Source: Alishewanella tabrizica (GTDB lineage: Bacteria > Pseudomonadota > Gammaproteobacteria > Enterobacterales > Alteromonadaceae). Taken from it: DNA of 64,000 bases. Positions within the stretch are counted from its first letter, which is position 1, and each line of letters starts with the position of its first letter. Below are positions 48,395 to 56,135 of this stretch, one piece after another. The notes under the pieces were generated by a model. The model had not been told where the DNA came from and did no database searches. It saw only the letters and a list, made by a program, of their open reading frames with translations. The translations under genes were made by a program, and so were the position numbers. The DNA is taken from positions 248,001 to 312,000 of the forward strand of contig NZ_BMYR01000004.1 in assembly GCF_014652375.1 (NCBI RefSeq). The letters run 5' to 3'.

Positions 48395-48572
48395 TATTGC
48401 ATCCTTTTATCAATCACTGCGAAAACACAGGATCCACAAATTTTAGGGGATGTTGCAGCTGCGCAGTGTAGTAACTATTGTAGCGCTTTTGAAGCGATAT
48501 TTCTGGCTTTTATACTGGTTAAACCAGTGCATTTATATTTGATTTGGCTGAATATTCAGGTCCGGTAAATAG

Positions 48573-48594
48573 AAAATGGCCCGAAGGCCATTTT
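48573..48594 (-). terminator. MMPL permease terminator with TTCG tetraloop
   Basis: On the minus strand AAAATGGCC and GGCCATTTT (48573-48581 with 48586-48594) enclose TTCG, the extra-stable tetraloop. It lies 65 bases after the permease stop. Confidence 0.75.
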
Positions 48595-48659
48595 CATGTC
48601 AATTCAATGCATAACTATGAGGAAAAAAATCTTAGCGATTTTTAGCCTATCACCGTGCA

Positions 48660-50981
48660 TTATTTTTGTTTCGTGCGCCAAAACAGACTTGCCAAAGCAG
48701 GTAAAACCACGATGGCACCTAACATGTTCACAATAAACATAAAGGTCAGCAATATGCCCATATCCACTTGGAACTTCAGTGCCGAGAACACCCAGGTACT
48801 TACACCAATAGCCAAGGTTATACCCGTGAACAGAACGGCACTACCACGCTCTTTTAACGCCTCAAAGTAAGCTTGGCGTACAGGCATGCCATCACGTAAT
48901 TGCTGGCTCATCGTTGATAAAATATAAATACCATAATCAACACCAATGCCTACACCCAGCGCGATAACCGGTAACGTAGATACCGTTAAACCAATTTCAA
49001 GTTTGGTCATTAACGCCGTAGCCAGCACCGATACCACATACAAAGGGATAACAACGGCGGCGGTGGCCCGAACTGAACGGAAGCTAAGTAAACACAAGGC
49101 AATAACCGCCGCGTAAACGTACCACATCATCGGTTGTTGCGCCGCGCTAACCGCCTCATTCGTTGCGGCCATTACGCCAGCAGGCCCAGTGGCTAAAGCA
49201 AAGCGCGTTTGCTCATCGCCTAATTCTGCACCGTATTTCTTCACGGCAGCTACCACACGCTCTATGGTTTCCGCTTTGTGATCCTCTAAAAACAACATGA
49301 CCGGTAACACTGAGCAATCGGCATTTAGTAAGCCCGTGCTGGTTTCAACACGTGAAGACGCTTGTACCAAACTTTGTGTATTTCTAGGTAACACACGCCA
49401 TTTCGGATTGCCTTCATTGTAAGCGGCATTAATGACCTTCGATACCGAAGATAATGACACCGCCGATTGGACACCCGCGATATTTTCCATTTGCCATTGG
49501 AATTGATCAATCCGATCCATAATGTCATGGCTGGTACAGGCATTAGGAATACTCTCCACCATAACGTTGATGTAGTCTACCGAGATAGCAAAGCGATCTG
49601 TAATTAAGAAGGTATCCTGATTGTAACGCGAGTCTTCATGTAACGCCGGAGCACCGGGATGCAAATCGCCAATTTTTAATTGCTGACTCTGTAAGTAGCC
49701 GTAACCAAACAACGCAGCAGTAGCAATCAAAATAACCGCCGCATACCGTGGTGTTGCAAAAGCCGATAATGCAAACCATATTTTATCCGCTTTTACGCTA
49801 GGCTGTGCTACCCGTTGTTTATACTTATCACTAAACTTCACATATGACATCAGCACAGGCAATAAAATAAGGTTGGTTAAAATAATGACCGCTACACCCA
49901 AACTGGCCGTAATAGCCAATTCACGGATCACACCAATCTCAATAATTAATAACGTTAAAAAGCCCACTGTATCGGATAACAATGCCACACCACCGGGCAC
50001 CAGCAATTTGCGGAAACTGGTTTGCGCCGCCGTTTTAGCGTCCATTCCTGCAGCGACGCGTTTGCCCGTGGAGTTAATCATTTGTACACCATGACTCACA
50101 CCAATCGCAAACACTAAAAACGGCACTAAAATAGACATTGGATCGATACCAAAACCCAATACCGTGAGTAAGCCCATTTGCCAGATCACGGCAATCAGCG
50201 AGCAAGCAATCGGCAAAAAGGTTAGCATCATGGAGCCAGAAAACAAAAACACCATAATGGTGGTGATAACAATAGCGATACCAAAAAACAGCACGACGCC
50301 TTTGGCACCCTCAGCAACATCGCCCACCATTTTGGCAAAGCCAATAATATGTACACTTAAATCTTCTGTTTGGTATTTGGCGCGAATATCACTTTCCAGC
50401 GTAGCAGCAAACGCAATGGTATCGATGGGCAAATTCGTTTCGGGGTTAAGCTCTAGCAGCGATGCCGTAATCATGGCGCAGCTGTAATCGTCAGACACCA
50501 TGCGCCCGATCACACCCGCTTTTTCGGCGTTTTCCTTCACTCGCGCTAAACCTTGGGCATCGGCAGTAAAATCAGCCGGAATCACTGGGCCGCCGGCAAA
50601 ACCATCTTCTACCACCTCAATAAAACGGGTACTGGGGCTAAATAACGATTTTACTAAAACCCGTTCAACCCCGGGGGTATAAATCACATCATCATGCGCT
50701 TTGCGAAAACTATCAAAAAATGACGCATTAAAAATATCGCCATTGGCATCACACATGGCGATCAAAATATTATTAGCACCACCAAAGTCGGCTTCATGCT
50801 TTAAGTACGTTTGCATATACTCATGCTTAAGCGGAATATTTTTACTAAAGGCCGCATCTAATTTTATATCTGTCGCGCGCCATAACAACACTAAGGTTGC
50901 TACCAAAAAAATAACTAATACAGCCAGCCGATGACGGAACAAGCTATACTCAATTTTATTTACCAGCCAATTAATGCTCAT
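48660..50981 (-). CDS. MMPL/RND superfamily permease
   Basis: Inner-membrane transporter of 773 residues. Two halves each have a large periplasmic loop and six membrane segments (first segments at about 18-34 and 405-425). The motif in segment 10 is GVGIGVDYGI (D682-Y683), the usual proton-relay pair; the matching place in the first half is AIGVSHGVQ (residues 292-300), without Asp. The family exports lipids, hopanoids or other hydrophobic molecules. The ATG is one base after the YCF48 stop, so the two are coupled. Last gene of the DUF1302-DUF1329-YCF48-MMPL set; substrate unknown. Confidence 0.88.
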   Translation of the reverse strand: MSINWLVNKIEYSLFRHRLAVLVIFLVATLVLLWRATDIKLDAAFSKNIPLKHEYMQTYLKHEADFGGANNILIAMCDANGDIFNASFFDSFRKAHDDVIYTPGVERVLVKSLFSPSTRFIEVVEDGFAGGPVIPADFTADAQGLARVKENAEKAGVIGRMVSDDYSCAMITASLLELNPETNLPIDTIAFAATLESDIRAKYQTEDLSVHIIGFAKMVGDVAEGAKGVVLFFGIAIVITTIMVFLFSGSMMLTFLPIACSLIAVIWQMGLLTVLGFGIDPMSILVPFLVFAIGVSHGVQMINSTGKRVAAGMDAKTAAQTSFRKLLVPGGVALLSDTVGFLTLLIIEIGVIRELAITASLGVAVIILTNLILLPVLMSYVKFSDKYKQRVAQPSVKADKIWFALSAFATPRYAAVILIATAALFGYGYLQSQQLKIGDLHPGAPALHEDSRYNQDTFLITDRFAISVDYINVMVESIPNACTSHDIMDRIDQFQWQMENIAGVQSAVSLSSVSKVINAAYNEGNPKWRVLPRNTQSLVQASSRVETSTGLLNADCSVLPVMLFLEDHKAETIERVVAAVKKYGAELGDEQTRFALATGPAGVMAATNEAVSAAQQPMMWYVYAAVIALCLLSFRSVRATAAVVIPLYVVSVLATALMTKLEIGLTVSTLPVIALGVGIGVDYGIYILSTMSQQLRDGMPVRQAYFEALKERGSAVLFTGITLAIGVSTWVFSALKFQVDMGILLTFMFIVNMLGAIVVLPALASLFWRTKQK

Positions 50982-50982
50982 A

Positions 50983-52035
50983 TTATTCAGACTTACCTAT
51001 CGGTGTTAATTTAATGCCTGTTTCCGTTACCAAAATAAGGTTTTTGGCTAAAGGCAAACCATTGAGAATAGCGCGACCATCAGGTTGCGACAAATCAGTA
51101 AAGCGCTGCCCATTATCTTGGCTTTGTAATAACGCGCCGGCATTACCGGTTAAATAAATATGCCCGGCATCGTCTTCAAAAATACTATGCAAGGTGGCTG
51201 ACACGGGCAGTTCAATCTCTTGCCAGCTGTCGCCATCATCAGAGCTTCTAAAGACATTACCGCGTAAACCAGCAACCAGTAACGAACCCGTTGCTGTGCG
51301 ATGAATATCGAACAAAGAGCCGTTATAAAATTCCTCTAAGCGACGCCAGTTTTGCCCGGCATCATCACTGACCGCCACAAAACCTGCCTCTCCTACCATA
51401 AGAATTTGCTCGCCTTGAACCGTAACCCGGTTAAAGTGCGGTAAAACCGATTCACGTTCTAGTAAGTAGCCCTCTGGATCGGTTTCGGCTAATTCGGCTA
51501 GAAAGTCTTGATCATCTGCCGACACCAACGATAAGTGAAAGGTGGCCTGCCAGTTTTTACCACCATCTTCAGTGGTATAAAACATCCCATAAGCACCTAC
51601 TGCCATACCTTGTTGACGGTTGAAGAAATAAATATCCATCAAAGGCTTATCGGTTTCAGGTAAAAACTGCTGTAGCTGCCACGTTACGCCCCCATCCTGC
51701 GTATGCAAAATGGTGGCATCATGACCTACCGCCCAACCATAGTCAGCATCAATAAAATACACCGACGTAAGCAAAGCTTGCACCGGCACCACAGACTGTT
51801 GCCACCGTTGTCCATCTGCACTTAGCATAATAAGGCCACGATCCCCAACGGCAGCATAGCCTCTTTCCCCTACAGTAACCACATCAGTAAAAAGGGCTTT
51901 GGTTGCCAACGGCGCCATCACAGCAGCTTTGGGCTCAACATTTGCCATGTCAACATCAAAATCTTCTGCTAACAAAGCCGAACTTTGCAGCAAAAAAAGC
52001 GCAGAAAAACAGGAGAGATAAAGTTTGTTATACAT
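50983..52035 (-). CDS. YCF48/BNR-type exported beta-propeller
   Basis: A 350-residue protein with a signal peptide (hydrophobic stretch 6-22, cleavage near LLA) and repeated photosystem II assembly-like propeller blades. Blade motifs appear as DYGWAVGHDATILHTQDGG, QGMAVGAYGMFYTTEDGGKN, FVAVSDDAGQNWRRLE and GNVFRSSDDGDSWQEIE, that is, Asp-box-like S/TxDGGxxW. It should be periplasmic and bind another protein or a substrate. It is the gene next to MMPL permeases in many proteobacteria. The start could be TTG 52041 (AGAG 6 bases upstream) or ATG 52035; I use the ATG. Confidence 0.85.
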   Translation of the reverse strand: MYNKLYLSCFSALFLLQSSALLAEDFDVDMANVEPKAAVMAPLATKALFTDVVTVGERGYAAVGDRGLIMLSADGQRWQQSVVPVQALLTSVYFIDADYGWAVGHDATILHTQDGGVTWQLQQFLPETDKPLMDIYFFNRQQGMAVGAYGMFYTTEDGGKNWQATFHLSLVSADDQDFLAELAETDPEGYLLERESVLPHFNRVTVQGEQILMVGEAGFVAVSDDAGQNWRRLEEFYNGSLFDIHRTATGSLLVAGLRGNVFRSSDDGDSWQEIELPVSATLHSIFEDDAGHIYLTGNAGALLQSQDNGQRFTDLSQPDGRAILNGLPLAKNLILVTETGIKLTPIGKSE

Positions 52036-52089
52036 GTGCAAGCAACACTCTGTTAAAAATTAAGGTCAATAACTAGCAGCATAAAAAAG

Positions 52090-52122
52090 TCTAAAAAAAA
52101 GGCTGGCCAAGCGCCAGCCTTT
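52090..52122 (-). terminator. Terminator inside the envelope cassette
   Basis: A 10-bp stem (52098-52107 with 52113-52122), 5-base loop, and eight T residues on the minus strand. It lies 15 bases after the DUF1329 stop and before the YCF48 start at 52035, so the second pair of genes needs read-through or its own promoter. Confidence 0.85.
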
Positions 52123-52136
52123 ATTCAGGCTAGAAA

Positions 52137-53498
52137 TTACCGAGTCCCTTCACGGCGTAAAGACGCTGGCGTGAAATCGTTATCCGATAACGTAACGGAG
52201 AAATCATACATCTTATCTTCGTTATCTAAACCAATTGCAATATACCGACGCGAATTTAAGTCATGATACACTTCTAACGTACTCCAATGCGTGGGAACTT
52301 CGTAGTAGTTCAGACCATGCGCAACCGCCACACGGTATAAATCGCCGCGGTTATCGTATAAGTCAGCAACATGGATCTGCCAGCTGTCTTCATCGATAAA
52401 GAATACGCGTTTACCGTATACATGGCGTGTGCCATCTTTCAATGTAGCTTCAACTACCCAAACCCGGTGCTTTTCATAACGCACATGTTCAGGATTAATG
52501 TGACCCGGCATCAAAATATCAGCATACTTTAAGCTATTGCTGTGTAACTTATAATCGTTGTAAGCAATATACATCTCTTGCTTACCTTTAAGCTCCCAAT
52601 TGTAACGATCTGGCGAGCCGTTAAACATATCGAAATCATCGGTGGTACGCAAACCATCAGATGCGGTACCGGGTGCATCATACGCCACATTAGGTGCACG
52701 ACGAACTCGGCGCTGACCCGTATTATAGGTCCATGCTTGACGCGGCGTAGCGACTTGATCCATGGTTTCATGTACCAGCAATGCCGTACCGGCCAAACGT
52801 GCCGGTGACGTTACACTTTGTTTAAAGCGGAATAAAATGTTTTCAGCTTCCAGCGCAGTGGCTGTCGCATCGGGATGCGAGTACTTAAACATGATTTGTT
52901 CTTCAAAACCAATAATGGTGTAAGCCCCTTGCGCAGTTGGCGCTGCTTGACCACCATTACGGCTGGCCGCGACACCACGGTAACGCACCGTATGGTTCCA
53001 AATAGCCTCTAAGCCATTAGCAGGAATAGGGAATGGAATACCAATGGCCGCATTACGTAAACCATTGCCGCCTTCAACTAGTTCTGCTTGCGAAGCAATT
53101 TGCTTAGTCGCATCGTAAAAATATTGTGGAAACGATGCACTGCGACGTGTGGGATAGATGTTCATTTTGAACGTTTCAGGATACAAATCAAATAAAGCAA
53201 TTTGGCCTGGACTTAAAAACTGCCGATATTGATCTACGTTAGCCTTGGTAATCGTGAACAGTACCTTATCATCCGCAAACGGGTTTGGATGGTGATCACC
53301 AGGCTTGTAACCGGCAGGAGCGGCTTTGATACCACCGGTCCACTCAGGAATGGTGCCAGCGGCATTACCTGCCCGCTCAGCGCCAATTGGCGTTAAGTCT
53401 TGACCTAAACGCGCAACCTGATCGGCTGGTAACTTAGCTAACGTTTGACAACTGAACACCAGCGCTACAGCTGATGCTAACAGGGTGAGTTTTTTCAT
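52137..53498 (-). CDS. DUF1329 exported lipid-carrier-like protein
   Basis: A 453-residue exported protein; signal peptide at 1-21 (MKKLTLLASAVALVFSCQTLA). The family is thought to have a LolA/LolB-like fold, consistent with carrying a lipid in the periplasm, but function is unproven. Visible signatures are DLTPIGAERAGN and GTIPEWTGG near the N-terminus, the long central region with RRVRRAPNVAYDAPG, and HVADLYDNRGDLYRV. It lies 16 bases after the DUF1302 gene. ATG 53498 has GAG upstream; the longer frame to 53612 would run into the DUF1302 coding end. Confidence 0.88.
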   Translation of the reverse strand: MKKLTLLASAVALVFSCQTLAKLPADQVARLGQDLTPIGAERAGNAAGTIPEWTGGIKAAPAGYKPGDHHPNPFADDKVLFTITKANVDQYRQFLSPGQIALFDLYPETFKMNIYPTRRSASFPQYFYDATKQIASQAELVEGGNGLRNAAIGIPFPIPANGLEAIWNHTVRYRGVAASRNGGQAAPTAQGAYTIIGFEEQIMFKYSHPDATATALEAENILFRFKQSVTSPARLAGTALLVHETMDQVATPRQAWTYNTGQRRVRRAPNVAYDAPGTASDGLRTTDDFDMFNGSPDRYNWELKGKQEMYIAYNDYKLHSNSLKYADILMPGHINPEHVRYEKHRVWVVEATLKDGTRHVYGKRVFFIDEDSWQIHVADLYDNRGDLYRVAVAHGLNYYEVPTHWSTLEVYHDLNSRRYIAIGLDNEDKMYDFSVTLSDNDFTPASLRREGTR

Positions 53499-53514
53499 AA
53501 TTCGTGCTCGTCCC

Positions 53515-55590
53515 TTAAATAGAGTATTTAATGTTGAATGAAATAAAGTCGCGATCTTCGGTATTGTTAGTAGTGCCTTCACCACCCCAGAACCAGTTGT
53601 AACTAAGTTCACCAGACCACTTGTTTAGGTAATCGAATGACACCGCATACGCCGCAGATTTACGATCTTTAACAAACATAAACAGCGGATCAGGCGTAAT
53701 ACCATTCACGTCATGTGAGAAAACAATACGTTGCGATAAGTTAACACCGGCAAACACGTTATTGTAATCAGCTTTGGCTAAAATCCGGTAGCCCCAAGCA
53801 GACGCCGTTGGGAACGGGTTTGTTTCTGCACCATTAGACAAACCGGTGTGTAAGCCTTGTGACGGACCGTTTGATCCAACTAAAGGCGCACCACTACGAT
53901 CGGTATTTGGACCATTTAAACGTAAAACGTCTTGCGCAGGCATGTTATTGATTCTTACCCCACCCACTTCACCTAACATGGTGAAGTTATCAGCACCTAA
54001 CACAGGGCCAAATAAATGGGTTACGGTCATTTGCGCTTGTGCCGTATTCCGTAAAATATAGCCTTGGGCATAATTACCAGGTGTTGCTTTGGTTCCAATA
54101 AACCGACCCAATTGCGAAATACCGGCTAAGTCAGGGCGGATACCTGCTATGGCTAACTGCTCAGGCATACCGGCGTATAAAATTTCAACGTCATCAATTT
54201 GTAGCGGCTCGTCTTGGCGGAAAGAGAACTCACCGGCAACTGAGGTAGTGCCTAAATTGGTATTAAAGCTAGCGCCGTACAATTTAATGTCTTCAGGGTA
54301 TTCTAATAACCCCTTAGAAAACGCCCGTAAGTTTTGCACGTTTTCTTTGGTTAAATTACCGGCGTTTTGAACTAAATAACCAATATCAGCTTGAACTGCT
54401 GGCGAGCGAAAATCCGACGCAACACCCGAGATCACCGGTACACGACTATGATAATTCATGTAGTACACAGCAAATTCAGTATCACCAAGGCTTGGCGCAA
54501 AGTATTCAAACTTAATACCATACTGACCACCATCATCAGGCTTTAGTTCACCCGCGTCACCAAAGGGACGAAGCGCCACTTTAGTTGGATACGCCAGATA
54601 AATTTGCGCCGCTTGTGCTGGCGTCACTTGACCCGCGCCTACCGCTGCACCTAAATTATTCAAATTTTGCAGTAAAAACGCTAAATCGATATCGGGGTTA
54701 CCCGAAAAACCAAGCTGGATGTTTTGAGCATAACCACCACGGCCGGCAAAGTCATTGGTAGAGAAATAGGTGCCTGGTGGGGGTAAGTAACTTTCTTGCC
54801 ATGAATATTGATAAAACAATTCCGTAGACAAGTTTTCAGTTAACCCAACCGACAACGTAAGCATACCCGTAGGAATAAAGGCTTCTTTAAGATCTGCACC
54901 TGGTGCACGTAAAATACCGACATCTACTGGCGTAATATTAATACCATGCGGAATAAAGGTACTTTCACCCCAACTTAATACCTGATTACCTAAGCGCACA
55001 GTGACCGGGTTGTTACCATCATTAAACGCAAAATTACCGTAGATGTAAGCGTCTAATAAGCGTAAATCTTTACACGCAAGTTCGCTAGAGCGCTTATCTT
55101 CGCAAGGATCAACGGCATTTCCACTCAGTGGGTTACTGTACGGGAATTTGCCATCACTTAACGCGCTATCATAAAAATACACAAACCGACCAAAGAAACC
55201 GATATTGTCTTTTTTAATAGACACTTCATGTAGCCCTTTAAACAAGCTACTGAACATATCACCACGATCGAAGTTCAGGTTACCGGCATCACCGTTACTG
55301 GAGTAAGCACCAGGTTGTGCCCAAATATCAGCAGAGGGGTAAATTAAATTAGTCGCAGCGTTATAGCCTGCCCAGTTGAAACGCGGATGGTTTACTTTAG
55401 CAATAGTATCCCAATTGCGTTCTTCAGTTCGCCAACTGGCGCCATAAGAAAACGTAGAGTCGAACACGACTTCTACATCGCCAAAATTAAATGTTGCAGC
55501 GTGAGCAGGTGCATAAGCCAGCGCCAGCAATGCGGCAGTTACACCGGCAGCTAACGGGCTTATCGCAAAGCGGTTTGGCCTTTTATTCAT
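53515..55590 (-). CDS. DUF1302 outer-membrane beta-barrel-like protein
   Basis: A 691-residue exported protein. The signal peptide ends near AHA (about residue 31). The body has many alternating short beta-strands with aromatic residues, and it ends SFNIKYSI, close to the aromatic terminal strand of outer-membrane proteins, so an outer-membrane barrel is likely. The family is always near DUF1329. GGAG lies 9 bases before ATG 55590; the longer frame to 55656 has no such site. First gene of the set; no regulator is seen. Function unknown. Confidence 0.87.
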   Translation of the reverse strand: MNKRPNRFAISPLAAGVTAALLALAYAPAHAATFNFGDVEVVFDSTFSYGASWRTEERNWDTIAKVNHPRFNWAGYNAATNLIYPSADIWAQPGAYSSNGDAGNLNFDRGDMFSSLFKGLHEVSIKKDNIGFFGRFVYFYDSALSDGKFPYSNPLSGNAVDPCEDKRSSELACKDLRLLDAYIYGNFAFNDGNNPVTVRLGNQVLSWGESTFIPHGINITPVDVGILRAPGADLKEAFIPTGMLTLSVGLTENLSTELFYQYSWQESYLPPPGTYFSTNDFAGRGGYAQNIQLGFSGNPDIDLAFLLQNLNNLGAAVGAGQVTPAQAAQIYLAYPTKVALRPFGDAGELKPDDGGQYGIKFEYFAPSLGDTEFAVYYMNYHSRVPVISGVASDFRSPAVQADIGYLVQNAGNLTKENVQNLRAFSKGLLEYPEDIKLYGASFNTNLGTTSVAGEFSFRQDEPLQIDDVEILYAGMPEQLAIAGIRPDLAGISQLGRFIGTKATPGNYAQGYILRNTAQAQMTVTHLFGPVLGADNFTMLGEVGGVRINNMPAQDVLRLNGPNTDRSGAPLVGSNGPSQGLHTGLSNGAETNPFPTASAWGYRILAKADYNNVFAGVNLSQRIVFSHDVNGITPDPLFMFVKDRKSAAYAVSFDYLNKWSGELSYNWFWGGEGTTNNTEDRDFISFNIKYSI

Positions 55591-55910
55591 GTTGTTGTCT
55601 CCCCCCCTGTCCAACAGGTAGTTGTCTGTTCTTTTAGTTATCGATCCGGCCGCCAACCAACGACGTACCAGATTCTTGCATTAAAATAATTACATCATTT
55701 GTCAGTGTTAGCAAGGCTTGCTTTAGCGTAAATCTGTTGATTTTTATTCATTTTTTGCCATTTTAATGCTTTGTTACTACTCACTAAGCTGCTAACAGTT
55801 TAACCTGTCAGGACAGACCAGCAGCACGCCAAGCTAACTTAATGAAATTAAAGGTCAAACCAGCTAATAACGCAAGTTAAAATTTTAATCTTGCGTTTAA
55901 AGTATATACT
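55591..55910. other. Intergenic region upstream of the DUF1302 gene
   Basis: 320 bases with no gene. It must hold the promoter of the DUF1302 unit (minus) and the end of the pepN-DUF2835 unit. At 55869-55897 an A/T-rich inverted repeat (AACGCAAG with CTTGCGTT around TTAAAATTTTAAT) may be the DUF2835 terminator, although no long T tract follows it. No promoter hexamers stood out. Confidence 0.45.
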
Positions 55911-56135
55911 CTAACTAATTTTCTCTAACCGCAAAAAATCTCCATTATCGGTAAGCGTTAAGCGAAATCGCCCTCGAATGCCTAAATGACTAATAAACGG
56001 CTGAAAATGCCGCAGCGCCAATTGCACTCGCTCACCACTGTCGGCGGTGACAATGACATACTTCACTTCACCACGATAAAATTGCTGGCATTTTTCAGGT
56101 GATAAAAAGCCATTAAAAATATAGCTGCGACTCAT
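55911..56135 (-). CDS. DUF2835 protein
   Basis: A 74-residue cytosolic protein of the DUF2835 family; function unknown. The conserved pattern is present: the N-terminal YIFNGFLSPEKCQQFYRGEVK, GERVQLALRHFQPFISHLGIRGRFRLTL and a short end. The family lies next to pepN in many gammaproteobacteria. Its ATG overlaps the pepN stop by 4 bases (ATGA), so it is translated with pepN. Confidence 0.9.
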   Translation of the reverse strand: MSRSYIFNGFLSPEKCQQFYRGEVKYVIVTADSGERVQLALRHFQPFISHLGIRGRFRLTLTDNGDFLRLEKIS

